Source: Nilaparvata lugens
Lineage: Eukaryota; Arthropoda; Insecta; Hemiptera; Delphacidae
Direction of reading: 5' to 3'
Assembly: GCF_014356525.2 (NCBI RefSeq)
Contig: NC_052511.1
Span: 16,933,236-16,997,235 of the forward strand
Length of the DNA: 64,000 nucleotides
A model generated the notes under the pieces. It worked only from the letters and a program-made list of their open reading frames with translations. It made no database searches and was not told the DNA's origin. Below, piece after piece: positions 44,622 to 56,789 of this stretch (positions are counted from its first letter, which is position 1; the number at the start of each line of letters is the position of its first letter). Made by a program: the position numbers and the translations under genes.

Positions 44622-44940
44622 TATCAAAATCATTACTCTTTTTCCAAAAGATATCATGCATTCAAAATTGAATTGATCTTATTTTACTATAAATCATAAA
44701 AATCATTACCCTATTTCGAAATAGATATCATGCAAACATTCAAAATTGAATTGATCTTATTCTACTATAAGTCATAAGAAGCATTACTCTATCTCGAAAT
44801 AGATATCATGCAAGCATTCAAAATTGAATTGATCTTATTCTACCATAAGTCATAAAAAGCATCGCTCTATTTCGAAATAGATATCATGCAATCATTCAAA
44901 ATTGAATTGAACTTATTTGACTATAAATCATCTAATTATA
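44622..44940. repeat. Tandem repeat, 74-78-bp unit, four copies
   Basis: AGATATCATGCA begins at 44650, 44724, 44802 and 44880. Each unit has CATTCAAAATTGAATTGATC and ACTATAA(A/G)TCATAA. Within a unit TTTCGAAATAGATATC contains a small palindrome TTTCGAAA. Copies are about 90% alike by eye. Confidence 0.92.
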
Positions 44941-45770
44941 ATTTTTTTGGTAGTTGCCACAGAGAAAAGGTACTTTTCTTTGCATTTACGTACTAACTGT
45001 GGTTAACGTTTTTGGATACGGATGGTAGTATGTAGTAACTTGAAGAAGCTATAGTTTTCACAACTAAAACATAATAAATTCTCGATATCTCAATTTCACA
45101 AAACTTGGAAACTTATTGACTTTAAAATTTCAAATCCTATTAATAGCACTGTTGATTTTTTCTTGGTCACAGTATTGGAAAAGTGTGTTGGGATTGAGGA
45201 TATAGGAAACCTTTGATCAGTACTGATGTTGAATAACGGAACACTTTGTGGGACCAAGCAGATCATTGAACCAATTATAAGGGATCACAAACATCAAGAT
45301 GTCAATAAGTCTTTGAAAACTGACTGGAAAAGTTCTGAGATTTTCCACAAGATCACTTCAAAACTCTGTTGTGAACTTATGAATCATGACCTCGAACATT
45401 ATTGGAATCCACCCAAAAAGGATCAATAAAAAGACTTACTATGAAAATCAGTGCTATTTGACAGAACAATATATGGTGGAGACAAGTCAATGACTGTCAA
45501 AAAACTTCCCCATCCAATGATTGACAATATTTGACAATTCCACCAACGCGTGATTCTTCGAGATTCGGAACCATTTTCATGCTACATAGGGTACGGCAAA
45601 TATGTAAGATTTGATAATACTGTACAATTCTTGCACAGATGATGTCTTGCCTGGTTCCCGCAAAACAAATTCAATCAGTCAAACCTCAGTCGAATTCAAA
45701 CAGAGCCGAATATCTCAAGTTGGCAGAATTTGAAGGGGAAAGCGTTTGAAGCCTATCACATCACAGAAAG
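44941..45770. other. Gene-free stretch with one unassigned frame
   Basis: A 67-codon frame at 45226-45429 (TKQIIEPIIRDHKHQDVNKS, LCCELMNHDLEHYWNPPKKD) is of normal composition and starts with ATG, but no family or splice context supports it. A polypyrimidine-AG near 45169 precedes it, yet the frame is closed there. Confidence 0.3.
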
Positions 45771-45772
45771 AT

Positions 45773-45815
<43 letters not shown>

Positions 45816-45845
45816 AAGAGAAAGAGAAGGATAGAAAGAGAGATT
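45771..45845. repeat. (GA)n microsatellite
   Basis: GAGAGA runs with AAAGA interruptions; continues loosely to about 45890. Confidence 0.92.
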
Positions 45846-46221
45846 CAGGGGGAGAGAGAGTGACAGATGGTGAGTGAGAGGAAGAATGAGACTTTCTCAG
45901 ACACGAGGTGCATCTCTGCATGGACCACCGGTGCCTGCCATTATTATTTGTCAAGACATAATTTTGCGAATGTGACAGACATTAAATTTCTTTACGCTCC
46001 CGCTGTCATTTTATCAACCATCCATGGAGAAGTCACAGCGGTCTGACTGCTGACTACCTCACAAAAATGAATCACACTCGGAACCACGCTACCAAGGGTA
46101 GTAGTACTGAGAAATTCTATACAATTTCTTTCCTACAACAAGAAAATTCTGTTAATCAGAATAAGAAGAGTTAATCAGAATTATGATTTGTATTGTTACC
46201 AATTCGTGATTATATTCATTA

Positions 46222-46866
46222 CTAGTAGTTCTGTGAACAGTAGACCTCGAGCTCAGTAAGTTATACATTAACCTGTTGTTATGTTTTCTCAAAAATTGAT
46301 AAATAATTTATCAATTAAAATGTCTAGAAAAAATCCTAAGTAAATATAGAGCTTTCTGTCCTATCGTACCGTGACGTGTCGTCCCGGAATGTGAGTGTGA
46401 GCGCAGTTATCAGGTCTGGCTGCAACTGTCTACAACGTTGATGGAAAGATACATTTTCAAGATGTTCAATGTTTTTGAACGGGTAGTATTATAAATAGTC
46501 AACTGTCTACTAACGTTGATGGAAAGATACATTTTCAAGATGTTCGATGTTTTTGAACATGTAGTATTATAGTCCACTAGACAGCTGATTTATGATGAAT
46601 AATTCTATAGTCTGATTTTTACGGTAATATTGGCGTATGAGGGAGGCTCCTTTTTCCTTTTATATTATCCTTGAAATGCAAAATTTCCAAAAACCTTGTA
46701 TATACGTCGACGCGCAATTTGAAAAGGAACATACCTGTCAAATTTCATGAAAATCTATTACCGCGTTTCGCCGTAAATGCGCAACATAAAAACATACAAA
46801 CATTTAAACATTAAGAGAAATGCCAAACCGTCGACTTGAATCTTAGACCTCACTTCGCTCAGTCAA
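46222..46866 (+). repeat. Interspersed repeat family A, copy 3
   Basis: Starts CTAGTAGTTCTGTGAACAGT, ends GACCTCACTTCGCTCAGTCA. The middle differs from copies 1 and 2: a local duplication of TGATGGAAAGATACATTTTC-AAGATGTTC (near 46438 and 46517) replaces the GCATGC-rich part. Confidence 0.82.
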
Positions 46867-48196
46867 TTAGCTGAAACACAATAAAATCATCAAGTACCCT
46901 TCATATTGTCACAAAACAATTTGCTTCAAATCTTCAAGAGCAATCTGCTTTATGATAGTTTCATAAAGTTTCAATGTAGTCCACTACATTGGATTTCGAG
47001 ATAGTATACAAATGATTGTGAACATAGGAGAGGTGTAAGGGTCAAGTTTTTTATTTCCCCCCTCTCAATTATAATCCCCCGAGACACAAAATAATCATTC
47101 CAGTGATTTCATTTAGTAACTTGGTTCTCTCCACTTTCTTCATTATCTTCTATCCTATTTAGAGACTACCAAGTTCACTGTTTCTGTTTCAAGTACTTCA
47201 CTGTTTAGTCTCTTTCCCCTCCATTACAGTTTTCTTTTCCTTTCCATCTCAGTTGACTAGTCCCTTACGTCCAATCTTCTTGTATTGAATGTTCCCTCTC
47301 TTTCTCCAACTAGTCCTCTTTCACTCTAGATGTTATTCTACTCACTTCTCTTATCCCCTATTTCAAAGGTTCACTTGCATCTACCAATTTTCCAGATAGA
47401 ATAAAAAGAGAATAATTATACATTTAGAAATACAATTATAAATAAACACTAATTTAATTTTGAAACAGTGATTCGGGGAAATGATTTTGGTAGATAGACT
47501 GTGTTCAAGGTAAAAATAGAAGAACTATGATTGTAGAGTTCATTTATAATGTGAAAACTTCCTTTGAAGGGCTGAAGTGGAGAATCAGGCAAATAAAAAC
47601 GGAAATTTTGTGCGAAATAAGAAAATTCAACAAAAAATTTAGCTGGATAACTAGCCTAAGTGGCTATGTAATATCGAATCCATTATTCAATGTAGACATT
47701 TTCAACACGGTTAACTCAACCTTTCAAAATCACATGAACAACTTTATAAACATTCCAATTATATGAATACAAAAATAGTGCTTCTTACTTTTGTTGTTTT
47801 TTTGAACAAATGCTTCAATCTGGTTACTAATTGACAGTTCTCTAAATACCCATCAACTATAAGTGACACTTCTGATGAGACTATTTCTGAGCCATCCAAT
47901 CGAAACCATCAACAACTAAAGCCATTCATTGATTGCGAAACCGTGTTTGAATTGCGTATTAACTAACGGTCCCCGAATTCACAGATTAAATAACTAGCCA
48001 CTGATGGTCAGCTTAGGATGGCATCTCCAGGAAATGGTTTGTTCCGGCAGCCGAAACACAGATTCCAAGGGAATTAGTCGGTTAATTATGAAATGGACCA
48101 TAAAACTCTGCGCGTTATAACCGCGCCTAAAACAACAAAATATCGTCAGCCAATGTTTGCTAGTTTCTCAGCCGATGTCCAGGTAACTGTGACGGG
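46867..48196. other. Gene-free stretch
   Basis: A frame at 47527-47766 (79 codons) is not recognised. GC-richer unique-looking DNA at about 47990-48240 has a donor-like CAGGTAACT near 48180, but no exon could be delimited. Confidence 0.4.
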
Positions 48197-48779
48197 AAAT
48201 ACTAATCTAAATCTAGTTGTCTGGAACAGTAGCAGACACCCGATTGTTTGATAATTTGTGTTGGACATTAAAAACCTCACCGGCCTCTAGAAGTTTTCTT
48301 CATTCTTCATTGTTCTTATTTCCTGTTTGCTGGATTTCAAATGATCATTATCGGATTTTTCGCTGCGAAACAAGCTACTAAGCGGTCGCGGCGGTTGCAA
48401 AAGTTTAAGTATTTTCACAACACAAACTGTTAACATTTCTACGATTTGACTCTCTTATTTGCGTTGAAGGCAGTAGTTATTTTGCAAGATAAGATTTACG
48501 TTTAGAATAGCTGACAATAGATTGTATTTTTTAGGGCTACTTTTGAAGATAAATGTAAATATAAATCTGAGAACCATTTTTAAAATTATTCAGTCACGAA
48601 ACTTGTCGTGACTAAATAATTTTAAAAAAGGTACTAAGATTTATATTTTTATTCATACTGACAATAGATTCAAGTGGAGAAACGATATTTCAATTTTGGA
48701 AGCAAATAATACAAAGAAAGAAGCACGAGTGTCTGCTCTCTGCTATTGTTCCAAACAACTAGATTCAGATTAGTATTTT
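48197..48779. repeat. Inverted repeat pair with nested hairpin insertion
   Basis: AAATACTAATCTAAATCTAG-TTGTCTGGAACAGTAGCAGA (48197-48239) is inverted at 48729-48779 with a few mismatches and a short gap. Between them lies a 134-bp insert flanked by 13-bp direct repeats. Confidence 0.8.
48524..48657. mobile_element. 134-bp hairpin insert with 13-bp target duplication
   Basis: CTGACAATAGATT stands on both sides (48511-48523 and 48658-48670). The insert carries a hairpin: TATAAATCTGAGAACC, TTAAAATTATTCAGTCACGA / TCGTGACTAAATAATTTTAA, GGTACTAAGATTTATA. No poly-A tail. Type unknown. Confidence 0.7.
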
Positions 48780-49669
48780 ATACATGAGTGATATTACCCA
48801 TGTATCATCAGAGAGATGAGTCTACTCATGAGAGAGCTGAGACTACTCAGGAGATGAGATGTACTCATAAGAGTGCTCAAATAATTCATGCATCTGAATG
48901 TCTCAGCTTCCATCTACCTTCTGCCCTACCTTTGCCGCTACACTATATTCTGACACATGTGAACCATGTTACATTGATACATGTTACATTTTAACAATCT
49001 CAGTTAACTTCTGGTATACTCTCTATCCTCCAATACTTTTTACTTGATGTATCCTTGGAAAAAGTTCAATGAGGTAATGTATTCTCCATCCAGTTATTAA
49101 TTGGTATCAAGGGAGTGTATAATAAGCATGTATTTGTATAAAATAGAAGAGCCGGCTCAGGTCACTAGCCATAAGCTTGGTGAAGTACTGGAGCAATAGA
49201 AGTTTCAGTCTGTATCCCAAGATAGAGATAGCTCTAATTTATTGAACTAAGAAGTTAATTATTAGTTTCAGGGCCGAGTATTTTAGCAAATTCGCGCTAC
49301 TAGGCGCCAAATGTAGCTGCTGTGACTCAAGTTATAGCTACTCTACAAAACCTTTTTTTAAATCAATAGCATGAGGCCTATCAATTATCAATTAATTCAA
49401 TTATGGATTAATTGATGACCGATACCTATCAAAACTGGTACCAGCAGTAAAAATAACAGTACTTTAATCAAATAGGTATACTATACGAAAATGATGGTAG
49501 GTTCTTATCAATTGTTAATTAATCCATCATCATATTAATAATATGGTGCTGGAATAATTAACATATAATAGAGAATAATAATAATTTATTATCATAATAC
49601 AACTACATAATAATTGTGATTATTTTCAAAAATATACTTGTTTTTTGTCTTCCAGAGTTTAAAAAAATT
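48780..49669. other. Gene-free stretch
   Basis: A local cluster of ACTCATGAGAG-like words (48815-48880) and AT-rich palindromic bits (CAATTAATTCAATTATGGATTAATTG region, near 49385-49420). No exon. Confidence 0.45.
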
Positions 49670-49985
49670 CTGAGGAAAAAAATAAAATTCTAGCGGAGAA
49701 AGGTAGAACCATTGAGGAAGGATAAAAGCGTAAGAAGATATCCCATGGTATAGGGGGAATAGGTCGTTATTTTTGCTGTTATCCGAAGCTGAAGCTACTT
49801 GTTTGTCTCTGGTAGAACTCAAGAACACAGAAATGGCTATGCTAGTAAGCCACGCACCAAATTCAACGAGCAGTCACATTGGACAATGGCATCATCAAGC
49901 TGCTTGCTTCCTATTGATTGTGAGTTGTGGAAGTAAAATGGTGACTAATAAACCCATAGACCAATCAGATAGCTGCTTGGAGACG
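49670..49985 (+). repeat. Repeat family E, copy 1
   Basis: AAATTCTAGCGGAGAAAGG, GTAAGCCACGCACCAAATTC, AGCTGCTTGCTTCCTATTGA and AAGTAAAATGGTGACTAATA are shared with 63690-63915 in the same order. About 100 bases in the middle are extra relative to the second copy. The frame at 49773-50060 lies in it. Confidence 0.7.
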
Positions 49986-51200
49986 AGTAAAGTAGATTTA
50001 ATATTCATTTCTTTTAATGAAAAAGATACGAAGTGGAAGAATAACAGACATAACCTGTAAATAGCTTACTATTTGTAACATAATTTTGAAAAATATAATG
50101 CAAATAAATCAATGATTTGATGCTTGGTTTTTTATCTTTGATTGACAATATTGTAAGTTGTAAATTCCATAATGATACTCATATTATATTCATAGTATTT
50201 GAGGCATACATTGGGATATGAATGACATTAATCATGCCAAGTATTCTTTCTAGAATACTACAAACATGTCGGTTGCCCTAGCACGATGATCTTATGCAAT
50301 AAAAATCTGATTAAAACATACAACTATATGTTCCAAATTCACGTAGATACTTTTCACATCATCATAGATAAAAATATACTAGAACAAGCATCTTATTGTC
50401 TTCTTAGTAGACGCTGCAAGTATGAAACAAGGTATTACTACATTGTTACTCCATAATTGCCCAACTGTTTAATTTGAATATTATCGAGTTATCTTTAACG
50501 GTTACTGCGGAACACTCTTACCCATCTGAGCGAACTCTATGATGTGGTCATCATGACTAGAAAGTATTCAAGTCTGAACTTACGTGGACTCGGTCATAAA
50601 ATATGTTCCCCATCGAGCATAACAATGAAAACAATGCAGGTTGAACGGAACATAAACGATGTTACGTTGTGAATATTAACGATTTGCATACATGTAGCCA
50701 GTTTTTGATTGACATTTTCGATGTACTTCCAGATTAGAATGTTTTTCTTGTTAATGATGCTCGGCTATCTATTTAGCTGTCAGCGTATTAGTGGGTCACA
50801 TGATATTTTGATTGGGTAGGACATTCCAAACCAATAAGGTACTGCATGGGGTATGGGGGTCTCAAAAATATCCACGGAAACTCTAACAATAGCTTATTAT
50901 CACAGTCGTGGTTGATATTTTCTTTTTATTAGAAATTTATATAGACATTTGAAAAAATGTATATTATAATTTCATGACTTATTACTGTGGGAAATGGCAC
51001 TGCAGATTTCATACAACTGATTATGGTTTTATTTTTAAATAATCAAATGAACTGTGCCAGTAATTTTTTTTAGAAAATTAACAAAATACTATTACAATTA
51101 CAATCACTGCTAAGTAGATTCTTGTAGAGATAAAGTTCACTGATATACTGTATGTATATTTATAATTGAATTTACATGTTTTGTATATGGTACCTTGTCA
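49986..51200. other. Gene-free AT-rich stretch
   Basis: No exon or known element recognised. Confidence 0.45.
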
Positions 51201-51204
51201 AGCA

Positions 51205-51292
51205 GCCTCTTTGAGGTTCTTACATTGAGCCTCTTAAGGTAGCTTTTTTTTTCAATAAACGTTTTTTCTATTCTATTCTATACATCGATTTC
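51205..51292 (+). mobile_element. Possible LINE 3' tail
   Basis: TTTCAATAAACGTTTTTTC is followed by (TATTC)n-like TATTCTATTCTATAC, the tail type also seen at 52.8 kb. Confidence 0.4.
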
Positions 51293-51439
51293 CTTAACAT
51301 TTTGATGCTACACTATTGATCCAAGATTTACAAGAGTATTTATTTTAAAAACCGAATATCTCATTATGATTCGAAATTCAATTTTAAAATAACATGTTCA
51401 GACTTATCATGACTGGAAGAAAATCAGAATTAATGTCAG

Positions 51440-51823
51440 ATCAAATATTAGAAAATTAACCTATATATTTTTTCAATGTAATAACAGAATTGGTGATTAT
51501 CTGCTAACTAGGATACAAAGGAGTCACGAAATACTAAGAATAATGACCCGAGCTAGTAAACTGAAGTTCTTGAACGAACATTCAAAACTCATATGCCTCA
51601 AGACTTGTGGAGCTCAATCAAATTGAGAAGATATTAGAGATTGTGCTTAGTTTATTCGAACCTCGCAGGAACTTCCCGTTTTTAATATAGCTATGTATAA
51701 TCCTATTTGATGGTATTTTTCATTTCTCATTCTATATTGTACTTTACTTTTTCATTTTATAACCATTTTTGTCATTGTAATAATTATGTTTTTGGGACAA
51801 ATAAAGATTTGATTTGATTTCAG
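51440..51823 (+). mobile_element. Probable LINE 3' region
   Basis: A possible remnant LRKLxYIFFQ-like peptide (about 51448-51480) precedes untranslated sequence that ends GGGACAAATAAAGATTTGAT followed by (TTTGA)n. The tail is convincing, the coding remnant is not. Confidence 0.45.
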
Positions 51824-52126
51824 AAAATGATAGTAACTAATATCATGCCATTCAAATAGGGAAGTGTGAAAGAAAAAAGTGATTCTATCGATAATGCATC
51901 TGAAAAGACACTGAAATCCATATTCAAATTTACAAACAATCCAAGTTCGAAAATGATCTTATCCTAGAACTTCTCATAAAATTCATTAGAGATCTCATAA
52001 CACTCATGAAACTCTCAAAAATTCATTATAGAATCAATCAGTTAAAACAGCAATGCCTTATAAACCAAATCAAGTACATCAGCAACACTTCACATAAAAC
52101 TGGAGAAATTCATAAGCAAAACTCAC

Positions 52127-52256
52127 CAGAACTAGTAAACTGAGGAGTTTGGAGGAAAACAACAAACACAATCAGACAGTTGAAGAGAAAAGTTGTCGAT
52201 AATTTGGCGCGAAGCACTGAGGGTTGGTAGCGCGTGAACACAGAATAATCCATCAT
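52127..52256 (-). CDS. First coding exon, signal-peptide-like, unknown gene
   Basis: On the minus strand ATGATG (52256-52251) opens a frame of 43 codons that runs to TCT-G at 52127, followed at once by the splice donor GTGAGT (52126-52121), giving a phase-1 intron. The peptide starts MMDYSVFTRYQPSVLRAKLS and continues TTFLFNCLIVFVVFLQTPQF-TSS. That is a basic N-region, a hydrophobic core of about 13 residues and a polar end, as in a signal peptide or a type II anchor. Composition is normal, unlike other frames here. Further exons must lie downstream on the minus strand (below 52121) and were not found within this window, so the intron is long or the exon is misread. The mature protein is unknown. 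The second ATG is equally possible as start. Confidence 0.6.
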
Positions 52257-52570
52257 GACTGCCAATGAGATCACTCGCGTTCTGGGTACGCACTATCTGG
52301 ATGGAAGAGGACGACTGTAGTTTAGACGTCGCCGGCAACCGCAGGAAAACGCACGGATGTTTCTCCTCCTACTACTCCTCCTCCACCTCCTCCTCCTCCA
52401 CCACCAACTCCTGCTCCTCTAGGAGACTCCACGGTGTACCCACTACTTGACTCTGACTACCTCCCTCTCTGTTATCGTCAAGAGTATCGGCAAGCTAACT
52501 ATGAATGGTCACTCTCGTCATGACACTATCATGTCTGCGAACCGTCTCTAGTTCTCAAGGTCAATGTGAG
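52257..52570 (-). promoter_or_regulatory. Putative 5' UTR and promoter of the 52.1 kb exon
   Basis: Sequence upstream of the ATG is GC-richer than its surroundings (GACGTCGCCGGCAACCGC, GTACGCACTATCTGG) and holds a (CTC)n tract (52352-52424). TCAAGGTCA at 52555-52563 is a perfect monomeric nuclear-receptor (FTZ-F1 type) site. No TATA box seen. The transcription start is not defined. Confidence 0.4.
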
Positions 52571-52784
52571 ATAGATGGTCCAGAGTCACCTGAATTGCAT
52601 CGAGTGTTGGACGTTGATATTGTGATGAACTGTCTTGTAATCTTCAATCACTGATAGTTATTACTATTGGTTGGTAATTGATAAGTGTTGAATAAGTTAT
52701 CAATGGAAAATGAGTCATCCATTGGTACATTGATGGATACGTCGTATTCATCATTGACGTTCTTCCTTCACCTACTACTCCTCG

Positions 52785-52826
52785 CCCTCACAGGTATAAA
52801 ATAAAGGCAGTCATTCTATTCTATTC
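52785..52826 (+). mobile_element. LINE 3' end with (ATTCT)n tail
   Basis: AAAATAAAGGCAGTCATTCT followed by ATTCTATTCTATAC, preceded by CTCGCCCTCACAGGTAT. The AATAAAGGCAG word is shared with the minus-strand LINE end at 5.5 kb. Confidence 0.55.
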
Positions 52827-52985
52827 TATACTCCTCCTCCCCTTTCATCCTCCTCCTCCTCCTCCTCCTCCTCCTCCTCCTCCTTCTCATCATCATCATC
52901 ATCATCATCTCATCGTCATTCTCCTTCTTCTCCTCCTTCTTATCACCCTCTTCCTCACCCCCCTCCTCTTCTTCCTCATCCTTCA
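52827..52985. repeat. (CTC)n-(CAT)n compound microsatellite
   Basis: CTC repeats pass into CAT repeats, then irregular CTTCTC. It starts right at the LINE tail. Confidence 0.93.
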
Positions 52986-55063
52986 TTTGTTTCTAATGAT
53001 AAAATTGTATTAATATTTAGAGACAAACAAAAGTTTTGAAGAAAATATTATCGACTTTTGAAGATAGGAGAAGACTATAGGCGGACTCCCTCAGAGTCAC
53101 TGACCCCTACATTAAAATATTAATCTCATAAGCTCTAATGGGACTATTGGTACTCACACGGCCGGAATGACTAGTAGAGTTCCATTAGGATCCATGGGAA
53201 CAATATATTCACGGTACCAGACATGTTCACTTATAATGATATAAGTGGAAATCCACCCTAATAGTTTCCGCCACAGTGTTCATTCATTTATACAATGTTC
53301 TGAGTGATACATCATAGAATCATAGGGAAGAAAACTAAAAATCTCAATTTTCAAATAATATTAACATAAACATCCTTCGTATTCAAATAGGCGTAATATT
53401 GACATATATTTAGTACTTTCGCCGTTTTCGTGAATAATGTGAGAGATGAGTGTAACTACAGTTTGATGGGTTTGAACCCCCAGGGGAGTGATTTTAGAGC
53501 TCTTTTAGCAGAACTAGCCTCAGGCACACGCTTCTCCTACCAGTTGCACGGAACTTATCTCATTCTGTAAGATACTACTACATATTCATTGCACACAAGA
53601 ATTTAGACCATTTTCATTCTAGCAACTCCAGCAATCTCTAGTAGTCCACTACAAGTAGTGACGGTGAAAGATAGAAAAACGGGATGGAATTTAAGTGACA
53701 CCCAAAATTCAATATCATTCACTTGAATTATCATTTTAAGAGTATCATCGATCATTAAATAATATGGAATTGATTGCTGTTACATTATCTGAGAGAGGAA
53801 TTATTTCCGATCCATCCATGTACTTATTTCGAGTATTGGACAAAACAATCTGCATTGATACGTATTGTCTCTGCATTTGATTTTAAAAGAAAATTGAACA
53901 CCGGAAAATTCAACTGCCGTTGCAATAAGAACAGGATGATTGGAGATTATTAATACAGTATCAGGATGCTTCGTCATAACCAATATATCAACATGGATTT
54001 CTATAAATTGAATCGAACAATTTCTATGTCAAGCTATCTTTGAAATGTCTACTATATACCATTCGTTGAATTTTGATTAGTCCCGCATTTACATCTCAAC
54101 AATATTTCGAAGTACAATCATATTCAGTGAAAAAAAGTTTCGATGTTGCAACTGCTAGTTGAAAATTTCACTCAACAAATCGATTTCCAATTTTGTAGAC
54201 AAGCTAATTGTTGATTGATTGATATCAATAAAGCCCATAAGTTACAAGAATAATATAAATCACACATTAATGAAGAACGTTTTTGTGTTAACAATTGATG
54301 ACAAATATTTCTCAACAAACTGATTTCTAAATTTGCGGAAAAATACTTTGTTGATTAACCTGTCATTATTTCAGCCGTCAGCTATGATACAAATATTGAT
54401 TGCAGTGGAATGAAGCAATTTCACCCACTAATGTTGGTGATATACCCGCATCACGTTTGCAAAAAATAAAATATGAGCACATGGATACAAATAATCATTC
54501 GAATGCTGGTATTATTGCAACAAACCTATCAAAAACATAATAAACTCAACTTTAGAGCTTTTGCCGCTGCACCTGTCATGAAGTATTTGAGATTAAGTGG
54601 GATGATTGATCCAAAAACACAAACTTCAAAATGTTCAACAATCCAAATTCAACTTCATCAGTCAATAAATACGAAGAATGAAAGTACTATACTACAATAC
54701 ATCTGATATGAATAGACACCCCGCTTAGCTTGGATGATTCATCTGTGAACTACTACTACATTTCTACTGTGCAAGTGTATTTAAGTACTGTTAATCACTG
54801 TAATACTGGATTTTTAGAGAGAATTTTTTTTCTGTAATTTAATTACATATCACAGTTTGTGTTACGTGTGATCTTGTGGTATTATTTTTCCATAACGGAG
54901 AACACAAATAGGATTGTCAACCACTTTTTATTATTTAACATTTATACGATTCAAGTTTATAGGATAGTATTCATTCATTCGTTAGTTTTCTACTTATTGA
55001 CGTTTTTCAAAAATATTGAAGAATCGATATATCTCAAAAAAATAAGGTCGATATAAAGCCATG
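52986..55063. other. Gene-free stretch
   Basis: A frame at 54473-54706 (77 codons) is not recognised and has no splice context. Nothing else supportable on either strand. Confidence 0.45.
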
Positions 55064-55330
55064 TCCACACTGAACAAATGTTCGACAAACATGTTTGGGC
55101 AAATTTTATTATGTTTGCCCGAGGCCAGTGTGGACGCGTCACCGAACAAAATATTTGTAAGTGGGGAGAACAGGTTTTATGTTTCACAGCAAACACTGAA
55201 AATGTTTGCAAAAACAGTAACTTTTTGTTTGACAAACAATGATTGTCCAAACTTTTTAAAATTTTTGTTCCTGAGCCCCTCAACAAACATATTTGCCAAA
55301 CATGAATATCGACCATTTGCTCAGTGTGGA
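55064..55330. mobile_element. MITE family N
   Basis: 17-bp terminal inverted repeats TCCACACTGAACAAATG and CATTTGCTCAGTGTGGA (one mismatch). TCGACAAACATGTTTGGGCA and ACAAACATATTTGCCAAACA inside continue the inverted relation loosely. AGTGTGGAC also occurs internally near 55128. Open frames on both strands are accidental. Confidence 0.75.
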
Positions 55331-55737
55331 ATTTAAGAAAATTCTACTGAACACTTTTTGTTGCAAATATCATGTATAATCTATGGTATTGGACTGTTAC
55401 ACCTTTCGTGGAACACTTTGTAAAATACTAGGAAGTGGTTGACGATTTCTACCTGAGTTTTCATCATTATAAAAAATTATGATGAATGAGTGGGTTTGAA
55501 TGCCTGGTGGACATATGTATACAACACAACCCAAATACATCAATGAAGTCAGGTAGAATCCGCATGTCACGACAGGTTTGTGTTTAATCAACATCGATGT
55601 TGCTGCTACGGATTGTCAGCTCAAAATTAATCGGATGAATGCTGATTGTAATCTTCCAGTGAATTATTCCTGGATTACTGAAGGCAACATGCAACAGGTA
55701 TCACCATCACCCATCTCGATCAATAACCTGCTCAGGA

Positions 55738-55853
55738 GTAACCAATGTACCTAGAATACATATTGTATCAGTTACATACTATTGTATTAGTTGTATACAT
55801 ATTGTATTGTGGTACATATTGTTTTCTAGGTACATTATGTGTAACCGTAGTCA
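55738..55853. repeat. Imperfect hairpin
   Basis: AATGTACCTAGAATACATAT on the left pairs with GTTTTCTAGGTACATTATGT on the right; the loop contains three TATTGTAT-type repeats. Confidence 0.65.
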
Positions 55854-55904
55854 ACTATGCGCAATAATACTATATACACTGTGTCACATCAATAAGCAAT
55901 ATTA

Positions 55905-56620
55905 TTAGATTATAATTTCAATGATTTAGATTTGAATATTATAGGTTTGAATCATATTGCTTCGAATTCATTGTAAGTTGTGACAAATAGAATCAAACCA
56001 TTTCAGGATGACATTATATTTAAATGTTGATATTTCAAGTTGAATACACAGAATACGATTGTGATTTCAATCATTAGACATATTACAGCATGGGTTTAAA
56101 TTATATCGCATTTAATTCATTCTAAGCAGACAATATTATAAACGACATTTCAGGTTGACAGTGTATTGAAATGCCGATATTTCAAGTCAAATGGACATAA
56201 TACAATTGTGATTTGAATTATAGGTTCAAATCTTAATGCTGACAGTGTATTGTACCCTAAGACAGTGTCTTAAGGTTGACAGTGTATTGAAATGCCGATA
56301 TTTCAAGTCAAATGGACATAATACAATTGTGATTTGAATTATAGGTTTAAATCTTAATGCTTTGAATTCATTTTCAGAAGAAAAAATAGAAACGCCATTT
56401 CAGGTTGACGTTATATTGAAATATCGAAATTTCAAGTCGAGTACACAGAATCGGACTTTAATGCAGTCACAATTTGAAAGATAATTTCAGGTTGATATAG
56501 TCATTTTGAAATGCCGATATTTTGAGTCAAATACACAGAGTAGAAGTGTCATGACAATTATCTATATTTGAAAAATAGGTTCGGATTAGACTATATTGCT
56601 TCCATTTAATTCAAGAAAGA
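55905..56620. repeat. Degenerate tandem array, about five units
   Basis: Units contain AGGTTGACAGTGTATTGAAA, TGCCGATATTTCAAGTCAAA, ATTGTGATTTGAATTATAGG and GCTTTGAATTCATTCTAAG-type blocks. CAGGTTGAC-like words start near 56004, 56152, 56273, 56401 and 56489. Two units (56152, 56273) are nearly identical, the others strongly diverged. A further unit lies at 56965-57065. Confidence 0.8.
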
Positions 56621-56789
56621 AAGCTTTGCTTACTTCCTATAAGGACAAATTACGAAAGCTAATTCAAGGCAGGCTATTCAATATTACCATTATCACTGTA
56701 TTTCATAGTTTCTGTTTTGTTGTGACGATGTTAGTTAGATCCATTTTGAATGGGAATAACTTGATTCTATCAAAACCAGTACATTAAAA

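Noticed and set aside
52132..52338. 68-codon minus-strand frame overlapping the signal-peptide exon
   Set aside because: It has no ATG start, no hydrophobic leader and stops before the donor; the ATGATG frame ending at GTGAGT is far better.
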